A stretch of DNA of 64,000 nucleotides from Streptomyces spiramyceticus (GCF_028807635.1 NZ_JARBAX010000001.1:1749001-1813000), one strand, 5' to 3'. Shown: positions 38,584 to 48,509, counted from the stretch's first letter. Translations and numbers: made by a program. Notes: generated by a model from the letters alone, not told the origin.

Positions 38584-40455
38584 CTACTTCTTGCCCTTGC
38601 CGCCGCCGGACTCGTCGCTGGACAGCACCGCGATGAAGGCCTCCTGCGGGACCTCCACGCTGCCGACCATCTTCATCCGCTTCTTGCCTTCCTTCTGCTT
38701 CTCCAGCAGCTTCCGCTTACGGGAGATGTCACCGCCGTAACACTTGGCGAGGACGTCCTTGCGGATGGCGCGGATCGTCTCGCGGGCGATGACCCGGGAG
38801 CCGATGGCCGCCTGGATGGGGATCTCGAAGGCCTGTCGCGGGATGAGCTCGCGCAGCTTGGCGACGAGCCGTACGCCGTACGCGTACGCCGCGTCCTTGT
38901 GCGTGACGGCGGAGAAGGCGTCGACCCGGTCGCCGTGCAGCAGGATGTCGACCTTGACGAGGGATGCTGCCTGCTCACCGGTGGGCTCGTAGTCCAGGGA
39001 GGCGTAACCGCGCGTCTTGGACTTCAACTGGTCGAAGAAGTCGAAGACGATCTCCGCGAGGGGGAGGGTGTAGCGGATCTCGACGCGGTCCTCGGAGAGG
39101 TAGTCCATGCCAAGGAGCGTGCCGCGGCGGGTCTGACAGAGCTCCATGATGGCGCCGATGAACTCGCTGGGGGCGAGGATCGTGGCCCGTACGACCGGCT
39201 CGTACACGTCCGAGATCTTGCCCTCGGGGAACTCGCTCGGGTTGGTGACCGTGTGCTCGCTGCGGTCCTCCATGACGACGCGGTACACCACGTTGGGCGC
39301 GGTGGCGATCAGGTCGAGCCCGAACTCGCGCTCCAGGCGCTCGCGGATCACGTCGAGGTGCAGAAGGCCGAGGAAGCCGACGCGGAAGCCGAAGCCCAGC
39401 GCGGCGGAGGTCTCCGGCTCGTACACGAGGGCGGCGTCGTTGAGCTGGAGCTTGTCGAGGGCCTCGCGCAGGTCGGGGTACTCGGAGCCGTCCAGCGGAT
39501 ACAGACCGGAGAAGACCATCGGCTTCGGGTCCTTGTAACCGCCGAGGGCTTCGGTGGCGCCCTTGTGCAGGGAGGTGATCGTGTCACCGACCTTGGACTG
39601 CCGGACGTCCTTCACGCCGGTGATGATGTAGCCGACCTCACCGACGCCGATGCCGTCGGAGGGCGTCATCTCGGGAGAGGAGACGCCGATCTCGAGGAGC
39701 TCGTGGGTCGCGTTGGTGGACATCATCCGGATGCGCTCGCGCTTGTTGAGCCCTCCGTCGATGACACGTACGTAGGTGACGACACCGCGGTACGAGTCGT
39801 AGACCGAGTCGAAGATCATCGCGCGGGCGGGGGCGTCGGCGTTCCCGACCGGAGCCGGTACGTCCTTGACGACCCGGTCGAGGAGCGCGTCCACGCCGAG
39901 GCCGGTCTTCGCCGAGACCTTGAGTACGTCCTCGGGCTGGCAGCCGATGAGGTTCGCCAGCTCCTCGGAGAACTTCTCCGGCTGGGCGGCCGGCAGGTCG
40001 ATCTTGTTGAGGACGGGAACGATCGTGAGGTTGTTCTCCATCGCCAGGTACAGGTTGGCCAGGGTCTGCGCCTCGATGCCCTGCGCGGCGTCGACCAGGA
40101 GGACCGTGCCTTCGCAGGCGGCGAGCGAACGCGAGACCTCGTACGTGAAGTCCACGTGGCCAGGGGTGTCGATCATGTTCAGGATGTGGGTCTTCGCCAC
40201 GTCCGGGCCCTCGGTGGGCGCCCAGGGCAGACGTACCGCCTGGGACTTGATCGTGATGCCGCGCTCGCGCTCGATGTCCATACGGTCGAGGTACTGGGCG
40301 CGCATCTGCCGCTGGTCGACCACACCGGTCAGCTGGAGCATCCGGTCGGCAAGCGTGGACTTGCCGTGGTCGATGTGCGCGATGATGCAGAAATTGCGGA
40401 TCAGCGCCGGGTCGGTACGGCTCGGCTCGGGCACGTTGGTAGGAGTCGCGGGCAC
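38584..40455 (-). CDS. lepA: Elongation factor 4 (LepA)
   Basis: Ribosome-bound GTPase that back-translocates or rescues ribosomes and helps 30S biogenesis. The 623-residue protein has G1 AHIDHGKST (26-34), G3 DTPGH, G4 NKID, EF-G-like domains III and V, and the LepA-specific C-terminal domain ending in a Lys/Gly tail. Start: ATG at 40455. It is divergent from rpsT, with a 180-bp gap, as in most actinobacteria. Confidence 0.97.
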   Translation of the reverse strand: MPATPTNVPEPSRTDPALIRNFCIIAHIDHGKSTLADRMLQLTGVVDQRQMRAQYLDRMDIERERGITIKSQAVRLPWAPTEGPDVAKTHILNMIDTPGHVDFTYEVSRSLAACEGTVLLVDAAQGIEAQTLANLYLAMENNLTIVPVLNKIDLPAAQPEKFSEELANLIGCQPEDVLKVSAKTGLGVDALLDRVVKDVPAPVGNADAPARAMIFDSVYDSYRGVVTYVRVIDGGLNKRERIRMMSTNATHELLEIGVSSPEMTPSDGIGVGEVGYIITGVKDVRQSKVGDTITSLHKGATEALGGYKDPKPMVFSGLYPLDGSEYPDLREALDKLQLNDAALVYEPETSAALGFGFRVGFLGLLHLDVIRERLEREFGLDLIATAPNVVYRVVMEDRSEHTVTNPSEFPEGKISDVYEPVVRATILAPSEFIGAIMELCQTRRGTLLGMDYLSEDRVEIRYTLPLAEIVFDFFDQLKSKTRGYASLDYEPTGEQAASLVKVDILLHGDRVDAFSAVTHKDAAYAYGVRLVAKLRELIPRQAFEIPIQAAIGSRVIARETIRAIRKDVLAKCYGGDISRKRKLLEKQKEGKKRMKMVGSVEVPQEAFIAVLSSDESGGGKGKK

Positions 40456-40531
40456 GCAGGGTCTCGTCTCGGGGCGATGATGGATCGATACGTAGGTTCC
40501 ATGGTCCCACGGACGGGGGGCGGTGCTCGGT

Positions 40532-40561
40532 TTGGGCCGCCTGGTGGGCCGCTGGTACTCT
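40532..40561 (+). promoter_or_regulatory. Putative rpsT promoter
   Basis: TTGGGC (40532-40537), an 18-base spacer and TACTCT (40556-40561) fit a housekeeping sigma-factor promoter. It would start transcription about 70 bases before rpsT, leaving room for a leader. Confidence 0.45.
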
Positions 40562-40636
40562 GAGCAGCTGTGTCTCGTAGCCCTCTAAGCAGCGATGCAC
40601 TCATCGAAGATCCAACGAACCTGTAAAGGCTCTTTC

Positions 40637-40903
40637 GTGGCGAACATCAAGTCCCAGATCAAGCGCAACAAGACGAACGAGAAGGCGCGCCTGCGCAACA
40701 AGGCCGTCAAGTCTGCGCTCAAGACCTCGATCCGCAAGGCCCGCGAGGCTGTCACTGCGGGTGACCTCGAGAAGGCCACTGTGGCCGTCCGCGAGGCTTC
40801 GCAGAAGCTCGACAAGGCAGTCTCCAAGGGTGTCATCCACAAGAACGCTGCCGCCAACAAGAAGTCGGCGCTGGCTCACAAGGTTGCCTCCCTGCAGGGC
40901 TGA
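40637..40903 (+). CDS. rpsT: 30S ribosomal protein S20
   Basis: An 88-residue basic helical protein of the small subunit, beginning [20 protein letters not shown] and ending [14 protein letters not shown]. The start is a GTG at 40637 with AAAGG upstream. It is a monocistronic gene bounded by a strong terminator at 41038-41085. Confidence 0.98.
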   Translation: MANIKSQIKRNKTNEKARLRNKAVKSALKTSIRKAREAVTAGDLEKATVAVREASQKLDKAVSKGVIHKNAAANKKSALAHKVASLQG

Positions 40904-41037
40904 GCATTCTCTTGACTGATCGCCGGTAAGGACCAAGCGGGCCCTCTCATCCGCTCCCGACCGGCACCTCGCGCCGCACGCGGCCTGCGTTCGCCACGCG
41001 GGTGCGGCGCACAGAGCAGCTTTCACAGGCTTCACGC

Positions 41038-41085
41038 AAAGGCCCCGGTCTTCCGCCCTTCCCCAGGACGGTGACCGGGGCCTTT
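41038..41085. terminator. Bidirectional terminator between rpsT and holA
   Basis: A perfect 12-bp stem AAAGGCCCCGGT/ACCGGGGCCTTT with flanking A and T runs. It is placed between the converging stops of rpsT and holA. Confidence 0.92.
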
Positions 41086-41114
41086 GTGCTGCCCGCTTAC
41101 CGGTTACGAGCGGC

Positions 41115-42098
41115 TTACCGGTTACGGGCGGCGCGGGCGACCGCGACCACGGCCTTCTCCAGTGCGTACTCCGGGTCGTCGCCGCCGCCCTTGACGCCGG
41201 CGTCGGCCTCGGCGACGGCCCGCAGGGCCACGGCCACCCCGTCCGGTGTCCAGCCGCGCATCTGCTGTCGTACGCGGTCGATCTTCCACGGCGGCATGCC
41301 GAGCTCACGCGCGAGGTCGGCGGGGCGGCCGCCACGGGCCGAGGACAGCTTGCCGATGGCCCGTACGCCCTGGGCGAGGGCGCTCGTGATCAGGACGGGT
41401 GCCACGCCGGTGGACAGCGACCAGCGCAGGGCTTCGAGCGCCTCGGCCGCCCGGCCCTCCACCGCGCGGTCGGCGACCGTAAAGCTGGAGGCTTCGGCGC
41501 GGCCCGTGTAGTACCGCCGGACGACGGCCTCGTCGATCGTCCCTTCGACGTCGGCGACGAGCTGCGCGACGGCGCTGGCCAGCTCGCGCAGGTCACTGCC
41601 GATGGAGTCGACCAGGGCCTGGCCCGCCTCGGGGGTCGCGGAGCGGCCGAGGGCGCGGAATTCCGACCGTACGAACGACAGGCGCTCGGCGGGCTTGGTG
41701 GTCTTTGGGCAGGCGACCTCGCGGGCCCCGGCCTTGCGGGCGGCGTCCAGCAGGCCCTTGCCCTTGGCGCCCCCGGCGTGCAGCAGGACGAGCGTGATCT
41801 CCTCGGCGGGGGCGTCGAGGTAGGACTTGACGTCCTTGATCGTGTCGGCGGAGAGGTCCTGTGCGTTCCGCACGACGACGACCTTGCGCTCGGCGAAGAG
41901 CGAGGGGCTGGTCAGCTCGGCGAGAGTGCCGGGCTGGAGCTGGTCGGACGTCAGGTCGCGCACATCGGTGTCGGCGTCGGAGGCGCGGGCAGCCGCCACC
42001 ACCTGCTGCACGGCGCGGTCGAGCAGCAGGTCCTCCTGCCCCACGGCGAGGGTGACGGGGGCGAGCGGGTCGTCGGTTGAATTCTTCCTGGTGGCCAT
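41115..42098 (-). CDS. holA: DNA polymerase III delta subunit
   Basis: Clamp-loader subunit that opens the beta clamp. The 327-residue protein begins MATRKNSTDDPLAPVTLAVG. It has EDLLLDRAVQQVV, the pattern SPSLFAERKVVVVRNAQDL typical of the clamp-binding domain, and C-terminal helical domains with LARELGMPPWKIDRVRQQMRG. I use the ATG at 42098; the open frame continues upstream through non-conserved sequence. Confidence 0.94.
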   Translation of the reverse strand: MATRKNSTDDPLAPVTLAVGQEDLLLDRAVQQVVAAARASDADTDVRDLTSDQLQPGTLAELTSPSLFAERKVVVVRNAQDLSADTIKDVKSYLDAPAEEITLVLLHAGGAKGKGLLDAARKAGAREVACPKTTKPAERLSFVRSEFRALGRSATPEAGQALVDSIGSDLRELASAVAQLVADVEGTIDEAVVRRYYTGRAEASSFTVADRAVEGRAAEALEALRWSLSTGVAPVLITSALAQGVRAIGKLSSARGGRPADLARELGMPPWKIDRVRQQMRGWTPDGVAVALRAVAEADAGVKGGGDDPEYALEKAVVAVARAARNR

Positions 42099-42155
42099 CG
42101 CGTTCCAGCATCCCATGGGCCACCGACAGTCCCGAACCTGTTGGAGAATGGGCAG

Positions 42156-42407
42156 GTGAGCGATGTGAGACACGTGTTGGTACTGCCCGACCGGGACGCC
42201 GCCGAGGCGGTGGCCCTGGAGCTCGGCGAGCGCTTCGGGATCGTTGAGGAGCCCCAGCTGATACGGGACGCGCTGGCCGGCGAGGACGATGCCGAGGACG
42301 CGCAGTGGCTGGTCGTGGTGGAGGACCCGGACGGGCGTCTCGACACGGCGGCGCTGCACGCGTTCGCAGCGGAGTACGAGGGCTGGCTGGAGGGCCCGGC
42401 CACCTGA
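42156..42407 (+). CDS. Small acidic hypothetical protein
   Basis: An 83-residue, strongly acidic protein, starting VSDVRHVLVLPDRDAAEAVA and ending EYEGWLEGPAT. No motif or membrane segment is visible. The GTG at 42156 has GGAG nine bases upstream. It is divergent from holA with a 57-bp gap. The alternating hydrophobic and acidic pattern suggests a small alpha/beta domain. I do not recognise it. Confidence 0.7.
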   Translation: MSDVRHVLVLPDRDAAEAVALELGERFGIVEEPQLIRDALAGEDDAEDAQWLVVVEDPDGRLDTAALHAFAAEYEGWLEGPAT

Positions 42408-42434
42408 ACGGCCGAACCCCCGCACTCAGAAACT

Positions 42435-43262
42435 TCAGCTTCCTCGATTTCCGGTTCCTCGACTTCCGGTTCCTCGCAGCACAGGTACGCGGTCGAGGGT
42501 GATCCCGAAGTAATCGCGGTAGGCGGCGAGGACCTCGTGGTCGGTGGCCAGAGGCTGTTCACTGCGCTCGCCGTCCACCGTGGTCACGAGCTTGCGGCCA
42601 CTGAGGGTGATCCGGCCGCGGCCGTCTTCGGTGAGACGGGAGCAGACGAGGGACCGCGTGAAGTGCGAGGCGGGCGAGGTCCGGTGCCACCAGGCGGCGG
42701 CCTCGAAGTCGGAGAGGGCGCGCGGGCGCGGGTCGAGGCGGTACTGCGGCTTGCCGTCCCGCAGTACGTCGAGGTCGCCGTCGGGCCCGTCGACGATCCG
42801 GAACGTCCCGCCGGGGTCCTGCTGGTCGCCGCGCTCGTCGAGGGCGAGGGGGAAGTGGCTGTGATCGCCGAACCCGACGTCGGCGAGCCAAGCCCCTGCG
42901 TCACCGGTCTCGCCGCTCTCCACCCGGAGCGCGAGATGGTCGTACGGAATGCCGAGGCTGCCGTCGGCACCGAAGACGCGGGCCTGGAGCAAGGTCACAC
43001 GGAAGCCGAGGTCACTGAGCAACGCGGCGAAGGCGCCGTTCAGTTCGTAGCAGAACCCGCCGCGACGGCCCGTCACCACCTTGTCGAACAGCGGCTTGTC
43101 GGCAAGCACGATGTCCTCGCCGAGGTGGATCGAGAGGTTCTCGAAGGGGACGGTACGCAAGTGCCGGAGATGCAGGTTTCGCAGAGCCTCGGCACCGGGA
43201 CGGGCGGGGCGGGCGGCTCCGATGCGGCGGAGGTGGGCGGCGGTCGGCCAGGGCTCTTCCAT
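42435..43262 (-). CDS. Arylamine N-acetyltransferase
   Basis: Transfers acetyl from acetyl-CoA to arylamines or hydrazines. The 275-residue protein has the Cys-His-Asp triad: Cys71 in RRGGFCYELN, His109 in YDHLALRV and Asp128 in LADVGFGD. The last 13 residues (GTGSRGTGNRGS) are encoded by a 15-bp tandem repeat and look like a recent extension. ATG at 43262. It could also be a homologue acting in a secondary pathway, but no cluster surrounds it. Confidence 0.92.
   Translation of the reverse strand: MEEPWPTAAHLRRIGAARPARPGAEALRNLHLRHLRTVPFENLSIHLGEDIVLADKPLFDKVVTGRRGGFCYELNGAFAALLSDLGFRVTLLQARVFGADGSLGIPYDHLALRVESGETGDAGAWLADVGFGDHSHFPLALDERGDQQDPGGTFRIVDGPDGDLDVLRDGKPQYRLDPRPRALSDFEAAAWWHRTSPASHFTRSLVCSRLTEDGRGRITLSGRKLVTTVDGERSEQPLATDHEVLAAYRDYFGITLDRVPVLRGTGSRGTGNRGS
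42440..42476. repeat. 15-bp tandem repeat in the 3' end of the N-acetyltransferase gene
   Basis: TTCCTCGATTTCCGG, TTCCTCGACTTCCGG and a partial TTCCTCG lie in tandem. They encode the C-terminal GTG(S/N)R repeats in frame. Confidence 0.85.
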
Positions 43263-43361
43263 GACCGAATTCTCGCCCGGGGCTTGCCCGTACCGCCATG
43301 ACCATTGGTCCTAGGACCGTTGGCCGAGGCACGCGTCGCGGGACGTCGCTAGCGTGCGGGC

Positions 43362-43820
43362 ATGACGACATGGGAACCGGCGCGCAGCCGTGAACAGCGG
43401 AAACAGGACGTACTCGGCCGGCTGGAGAACGACGAGGACGTCTGGGTCGCCACGGCTTCGCCGGACGGCGAGCCCTGCCTCGTACCCCTGTCGTTCGTCT
43501 GGGACAGGAACACACTGCTGATGTGCACCCGGCGGACCAACCCGACGGCCCGAAACCTGACACCCGCCGGAGAGATACGGCTGACGCTCGGCCACACCAG
43601 GGATGTGGTGCACATCGAGGGCGCCGCCGAGCCGGTGGAAGGACGGGACCTCGCGACGGAGTCGGCCGACGCGTTCGCGGCAAAGCTCGGCGGCTGGGAT
43701 CCCCGGAACCGGAAGTCCTGGGTCTACGTGCGTGTCACACCGAGGGTGGTAAAGGCATGGCGGGAGGAGAACGAGCTGCCCGATCGGGAGTTGATGCGGG
43801 CCGGCGAATGGCTCGTCTGA
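43362..43820 (+). CDS. Pyridoxamine 5'-phosphate oxidase-like flavoprotein
   Basis: A 152-residue split-barrel protein. The pattern VWVATASPDGEPCLVPLSFVWD near the N-terminus and ARNLTPAGEIRLTLGHTRDVVHIEGAAEPV in the middle fit the PPOX-class flavin/F420-binding family common in actinobacteria. The cofactor (FMN or F420) cannot be decided from sequence. ATG at 43362. It is divergent from the N-acetyltransferase with a 99-bp gap. Confidence 0.82.
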   Translation: MTTWEPARSREQRKQDVLGRLENDEDVWVATASPDGEPCLVPLSFVWDRNTLLMCTRRTNPTARNLTPAGEIRLTLGHTRDVVHIEGAAEPVEGRDLATESADAFAAKLGGWDPRNRKSWVYVRVTPRVVKAWREENELPDRELMRAGEWLV

Positions 43821-43827
43821 GGACGGC

Positions 43828-43847
43828 ACGTGCGGATTTCCCCGCAC
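43828..43847. terminator. Small hairpin after the PPOX-like gene
   Basis: CGTGCGG/CCGCACG, a 7-bp stem with a six-base loop, lies seven bases past the stop. It could serve the PPOX-like gene, and also the converging comEC gene further on. Confidence 0.55.
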
Positions 43848-43916
43848 GAGCGATCCGACCACCTGACCGTAACGACGAACTGCGGCGGCGGCCGTCGCGG
43901 CCCTCCACCACGTCAC

Positions 43917-46418
43917 TCACGACCTCAAGGGCACGGCGCGCAAGCCCGGGCCGGACCCGGTCACCGCGATTGAGCCGTCCGTGTCCGTACGCAGCACTGT
44001 GGCGCCCCCTGCGCGTAACGCCGTGAGTGTCCGGGGCGAGGGGTGGCCGTACGGGTTGTCGTGGCCGCAGGAGATCAGTGCCAGGCGGGCGCGGGTGCGG
44101 GCGAGGAGCGCGGGGTCCTGGTAGGCCGAGCCGTGGTGGGCGACCTTGAGTACGTCCACCGGCGGGAGTGCCGGGTGGGCTCTCAACAGTGCTTGCTGTG
44201 CCGGTGGTTCCAGGTCGCCGGGGAGCAGCAGGGTGAGGTCGCCCGAATGGACGAGGAGCGTGACGCTGGCGTCGTTCGGCTCTTCGGGCGTCGGGAGGGG
44301 GAGGGGAGGCGGCCACAGTGCCCGCCACGAGAGCGGTCCGATGCGGCGCCGCTCGCCCGGGGCCGTCCTGAGAACGGGCACCCGGGCTTCGGCGGCTGTG
44401 CGCCGTACGAACGCGCTCTGGTCCCCGGGTTCTTGGAGCGTCGTCGTCCGGATCTCCCCCACCGCCCGGCCTCGCAGCACGCCTGGAAGCCCCGCCACGT
44501 GGTCGGCATGGAAGTGCGTCAGGAGGACGAGCGGGACGCGGGTGACGCCGAGTGTGCGCAGGCAGCGGTCGACGGGTTTCGGGTCCGGGCCCGCGTCCAC
44601 GACCACTGCCGTTCCTTCGCCTGCCGCGAGTACGGAGGCGTCGCCCTGCCCGATGTCGCACATCACGTACTTCCAGCCCGGTGGCGGCCAGCCGGTGAGC
44701 ACTCTGGTGAGGGGCGCCGGCCGCAGGACCGCGAGCAGAAGGATCAGCACGCAGGCAGCGCTCAGCCAGGGGTGGCGCAGGAGCCGACGGGCGGTGAACA
44801 AGACCAAGGCGGTGACACCGGCGAGCAGCAGCCCGCCGCGCCAGCCGTCCGGCCAGTCCGCCTCCGCGCCGGGAAGCGCCGCGCCGGTACGGGCGACGGA
44901 GGCGATCCACCCGGCCGGCCACCCCGCGCACCGGGCCAGCAGCTCGGCGACGGGCATCGCCACCGGGGCGGCGGCCAGCGCCGCGAAGCCGAGCACCGTC
45001 GCGGGGGCCACCGCGAACTCGGCGAGCAGATTGCACGGGATCGCCACCAGGCTCACCCGGGCCGCCATCATCGCCACGACGGGCGCGCACACGGCCTGGG
45101 CGGCAGCAGCAGCGGCCAGCACTTCGGCGAGCCTCGGCGGCACACCGCGCCGTTGCAGCGCATCGCTCCAGCGGGGGGCGATGGTGAGCAGGGCGCCTGT
45201 GGCCAGCACGGAGAGCAGGAATCCATAACTCCGGGCCAGCCACGGGTCGTACAGGACGAGCAGCAGTACGGCGGCGGCGAGGGCGGGGATCAGTTGCCTG
45301 CGGCGGCCCGTGCCGATGGCGAGCAACGTGATGAGGCCACAGGCCGCGGCCCGCAGCACGCTGGGCTCCGGCCTGCACACGACGACGAAGGCGAGCGTGA
45401 GCGCGCCGCCGAGCAGCGCGGTCGTCCGCAGCGAGATGCCCAGGCGCGGGGCGATTCCTCCGCGTTCGGCGCGCAGGGCGGTACCGGGCGGCCCGATCAG
45501 CAGGATCAGGACGATGGTGAGGTTGCTGCCGGACACGGCCAGGAGGTGTGTGAGGTCGGTGGCCTCGAACGCATCGTGCAGTTCCGGCGGCACCCTGGAC
45601 GTGTCGCCTACGACCAGCCCCGGCAAGAGCGCCCGTGCGTCGGGGGCGAGTCCTTCGGTCGCCTCGCACAGACCCGCCCTGAGGTCTCCGGCAGTTCGCT
45701 GTACGGCTGTTGGCGGCCCTGTGACCTCAGGCAGATTACCGTCCGATACCCGCAGGACAGCGGCGATACGGTCGCCACCACCGGGCATCGCAGGCGCGAG
45801 CCGCCCGGTCAGCCGCAGTTCGGTGGACGGGAGCAGCCGCTGCCATTGGGCCGACGCCGGCCCATGCGCCGGCGCGATCACCAGGATCGGCGTACGGACG
45901 GTGGCGGCCGACCGGTCCGGCCCGGTTACGCGCGTGACGTCCGCGTCGAACACGACCGACCTCGGCACGGTGTTGGCGCCCCGCACCCGTGGCCGGGTCA
46001 GGCGCGCGTCCGAGGCGACCGTCAGCTCCGCCGTGACCCGGCTGTACTGGTCGGCCAGGCCGGGGACGGGGCCCCGGTGGAGGTCGGCCGAGTGCAGCCC
46101 GGCCGATGCCGCTCCCGCCGCCGCGCACAGCAGCGCCGCGGCAACGGCAGTGGCGCCGACGCCGGCGCTGGGACCGCGCCGCGTGCCGGACGCGCGTACC
46201 GCACGGATCGAACGGATCGCCAACAGCCCTCCCGCCACAGCCACACACGCCGCCGCAAAGCCCGCCACCCAGCGCCCCGACGCTCCCACCGCCAGAGCCG
46301 CCGCGCCCCATACCGCCAGCGCAGGGGGAACCAGACGCAGGTCCACGGGCCCCTCTTGCCGGGGCTCGGAGGCACCGAGACGGTTGCCGGACATGGCGTG
46401 GACTGCCGGGCGAGTCAT
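43917..46418 (-). CDS. comEC: ComEC/Rec2-type DNA-uptake channel protein
   Basis: An 833-residue membrane protein. The N-terminal soluble OB-like domain is followed by about ten transmembrane helices of the Competence domain (with LLAVSGSNLTIVLILLIG). A C-terminal metallo-beta-lactamase-like domain has LLTHFHADHVAGLPG and VLKVAHHGSAYQDP. In competent bacteria ComEC carries single-stranded DNA across the membrane. Streptomyces are not known as naturally competent, so the role here is open. The start overlaps the comEA stop (ATGA). Confidence 0.92.
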   Translation of the reverse strand: MTRPAVHAMSGNRLGASEPRQEGPVDLRLVPPALAVWGAAALAVGASGRWVAGFAAACVAVAGGLLAIRSIRAVRASGTRRGPSAGVGATAVAAALLCAAAGAASAGLHSADLHRGPVPGLADQYSRVTAELTVASDARLTRPRVRGANTVPRSVVFDADVTRVTGPDRSAATVRTPILVIAPAHGPASAQWQRLLPSTELRLTGRLAPAMPGGGDRIAAVLRVSDGNLPEVTGPPTAVQRTAGDLRAGLCEATEGLAPDARALLPGLVVGDTSRVPPELHDAFEATDLTHLLAVSGSNLTIVLILLIGPPGTALRAERGGIAPRLGISLRTTALLGGALTLAFVVVCRPEPSVLRAAACGLITLLAIGTGRRRQLIPALAAAVLLLVLYDPWLARSYGFLLSVLATGALLTIAPRWSDALQRRGVPPRLAEVLAAAAAAQAVCAPVVAMMAARVSLVAIPCNLLAEFAVAPATVLGFAALAAAPVAMPVAELLARCAGWPAGWIASVARTGAALPGAEADWPDGWRGGLLLAGVTALVLFTARRLLRHPWLSAACVLILLLAVLRPAPLTRVLTGWPPPGWKYVMCDIGQGDASVLAAGEGTAVVVDAGPDPKPVDRCLRTLGVTRVPLVLLTHFHADHVAGLPGVLRGRAVGEIRTTTLQEPGDQSAFVRRTAAEARVPVLRTAPGERRRIGPLSWRALWPPPLPLPTPEEPNDASVTLLVHSGDLTLLLPGDLEPPAQQALLRAHPALPPVDVLKVAHHGSAYQDPALLARTRARLALISCGHDNPYGHPSPRTLTALRAGGATVLRTDTDGSIAVTGSGPGLRAVPLRS

Positions 46419-47446
46419 GGCCGTACGAGGGACTGGAGATCCGCGAACCGGCGGTCGCCGATCCCGTTCACTTCGCGCAACTCGTCGATGGAGCGGAAGC
46501 CGCCGTGCTCGGCCCGGTAGTCCAGGATGTGCTGGGCCAGTACGGGACCGACCCCCGGAAGGGTTTCGAGCTGCTCCGCGGTGGCGGAGTTGAGGCTGAC
46601 CGGACCGGCCGCGGGGGCGCTGCCACCCCCAGCCGGTCCGGTGGCTGCCGGTGGTGGTGCGGGGATCCCGACCACCACCTGCTCGCCGTCCGTCAGCAGG
46701 CGGGCCCGGTTGAGCCCTGTGGTGTCCGTACCGTTCTTGATGCCGCCCGCAGCCCGCAGCGCGTCGGCCACCCGCGATCCGGTCGGCAGCCGGTGGATGC
46801 CAGGCTGGCGGACCTTGCCGCTCACATCGACGACGATGCGCCCGTCGGTCTCACCGCCGGGCCCACCACCGGACGGCGTCGGCGGCCGACCCGGCGACGG
46901 GTCCGGCTCCGCGACCGCCGGGCTCCCGGCCACCACTTCCGGCGGGCGTACGGTCTGAGGCCGTCCCGCCCAGAAGTGCTGAGCGGCAAAGCCCGCCGCC
47001 ACGACGAGAACAACCGCCAACGCGGCCAGCGTCCTCAGCTCGAACCCGCATCGGGCCTGCACCCAAACCGGTAACCGCTCCCGCACAGCCCCAAATCCGC
47101 GCTGCCGAACTGCGCCCGTCCCAGGGGCTGCCTCAGCCTCCCCAGCGTCCGCCCTCTCCTGCGCAGTTGGGCCGACCGGAGCGGGCGGGCGGCGCGGCTC
47201 TTCCCGTAGGCGCTCCGGAGCCGGTGGGCCGTGCAGCATGCCAGGAAACCTCGGCGCCGCACGTGGCGCCGGGGCAAGGAGTGCCTCCGCGCGGCGGCGC
47301 AGTGCCGTCGGCGCGGCGGTGTCGTGACCGTGGCGGCGCAGGCGCCCACGGCGGCCGCGCCCATCCCGGGCGCGGACGTCGGAGGCCGGGGCGCGGCCCG
47401 GTCCACTGGTCGCGGAGCGTGCTCGTGAGCGTGATCGAAGAGCCAT
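46415..47446 (-). CDS. comEA: ComEA-like helix-hairpin-helix DNA-binding protein
   Basis: A 343-residue protein. It has a long basic, Pro/Arg-rich N-terminal region, one transmembrane helix (LAALAVVLVVAAGFAAQHFW), a SLBB-type domain (IVVDVSGKVRQPGIHRLPTGSRV), then a C-terminal HhH pair (LNSATAEQLETLPGVGPVLA). This is the usual ComEA layout: a membrane-anchored DNA receptor. It is coupled to comEC by overlap. The start is uncertain: ATG at 47446 (MALRSRSRARS) seems best, but a TTG at 47494 is possible. Confidence 0.85.
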   Translation of the reverse strand: MALRSRSRARSATSGPGRAPASDVRARDGRGRRGRLRRHGHDTAAPTALRRRAEALLAPAPRAAPRFPGMLHGPPAPERLREEPRRPPAPVGPTAQERADAGEAEAAPGTGAVRQRGFGAVRERLPVWVQARCGFELRTLAALAVVLVVAAGFAAQHFWAGRPQTVRPPEVVAGSPAVAEPDPSPGRPPTPSGGGPGGETDGRIVVDVSGKVRQPGIHRLPTGSRVADALRAAGGIKNGTDTTGLNRARLLTDGEQVVVGIPAPPPAATGPAGGGSAPAAGPVSLNSATAEQLETLPGVGPVLAQHILDYRAEHGGFRSIDELREVNGIGDRRFADLQSLVRP

Positions 47447-47546
47447 GCCACGAGACGGTAGGCACATCCGCCCGGACGCGATGATCAAGGTCAAATCCTG
47501 TGGGGAACCCGGTGGTTGTGGATAAACCGGCCACCCTCACGAGCGC

Positions 47547-48392
47547 TCAGCGGGGTGAGACAACAACCCCCAGCAGACCCGGCCCCGTGTGCGCGCCGAT
47601 CACCGCCCCCACCTCGCTGACGTGCAATTCCGCCAGCCCCGGAACTCGTTCGCGCAGCCGCTCGGCCAGCTTTTCCGCCCGCTCCGGCGCCGCCAGGTGA
47701 TGCACCGCGATGTCCACGCTGCGCGTCGCCGCCCGGTCGGCCACAATCTCCTCCAGCCGGGCGATCGCCTTGGAGGCCGTACGTACCTTCTCCAGCATCT
47801 CGATGCGGCCACCGTTCAGTTCCAGCAGTGGCTTCACCGCGAGCGCCGAGCCGAGCAGCGCCTGGGCCGCACCGATCCGGCCGCCCCGGCGCAAGTAATC
47901 CAGCGTGTCGACGTAGAAGAACGCCGATGTGCCTGCCGCGCGCTTCTCCGCCTCCGCCACCGCCTCGTCGACCGTGCCACCCGCATCGACGACCTCCGCC
48001 GCCGACAGCGCGCAGAAACCGAGGGCCATGGCGACCATTCCGGTGTCCACCACCCGTACCGGCACGGGGGCGTCCTGTGCGGCGAGCACGGCGGCGTCGT
48101 ACGTGCCGGAGAACTCGGACGACAGATGCAGCGACACGATCGCCGTCGCACCGGCCTCCGCCGCCGCACGGTAAGCCGCGGCGAAGACTTCGGGGCTCGG
48201 CCTGGACGTCGTCACCGACTTGCGCTTCTGCAGGGCCTGGGCGAGCGTGCGGGCCGAGATTTCGGTGCCCTCTTCGAGGGCCTGATCGCCGATGACGACG
48301 GTCAGCGGCACAGCGGTGATGCCGTGCCGCTCCATCGTCTGGTGCGGCAGGTAGGCCGTTGAATCGGTGACGATAGCGACATGGCGGGACAT
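47547..48392 (-). CDS. DegV family fatty-acid-binding protein
   Basis: A 281-residue protein of the DegV/FakB family, which binds a fatty acid and can present it to a FakA kinase. It has the N-terminal IVTDSTAYLP, the TSRPSPEVFAAAYRAA block, LSSEFSGTYDAA, and FFYVDTLDYLRRGGRIGAA, all conserved in the family. The ATG is at 48392 with no clear ribosome-binding site. No fakA-like gene is next to it in the window. Confidence 0.9.
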   Translation of the reverse strand: MSRHVAIVTDSTAYLPHQTMERHGITAVPLTVVIGDQALEEGTEISARTLAQALQKRKSVTTSRPSPEVFAAAYRAAAEAGATAIVSLHLSSEFSGTYDAAVLAAQDAPVPVRVVDTGMVAMALGFCALSAAEVVDAGGTVDEAVAEAEKRAAGTSAFFYVDTLDYLRRGGRIGAAQALLGSALAVKPLLELNGGRIEMLEKVRTASKAIARLEEIVADRAATRSVDIAVHHLAAPERAEKLAERLRERVPGLAELHVSEVGAVIGAHTGPGLLGVVVSPR

Positions 48393-48509
48393 GAGCGGGA
48401 GGTTACCCGGCGAGGGCGCCCGACGGCAGTCCGGCCCCTCCCAATGATCGGCCGGAGATCGACCTGGATGATCCACCTGACTGATCAATTCCCGAGTGAA
48501 ACATCCATC

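Noticed and set aside
42141..42155. TTG start for the small acidic protein
   Set aside because: The GTG at 42156 has correctly spaced GGAG; the TTG overlaps that site.
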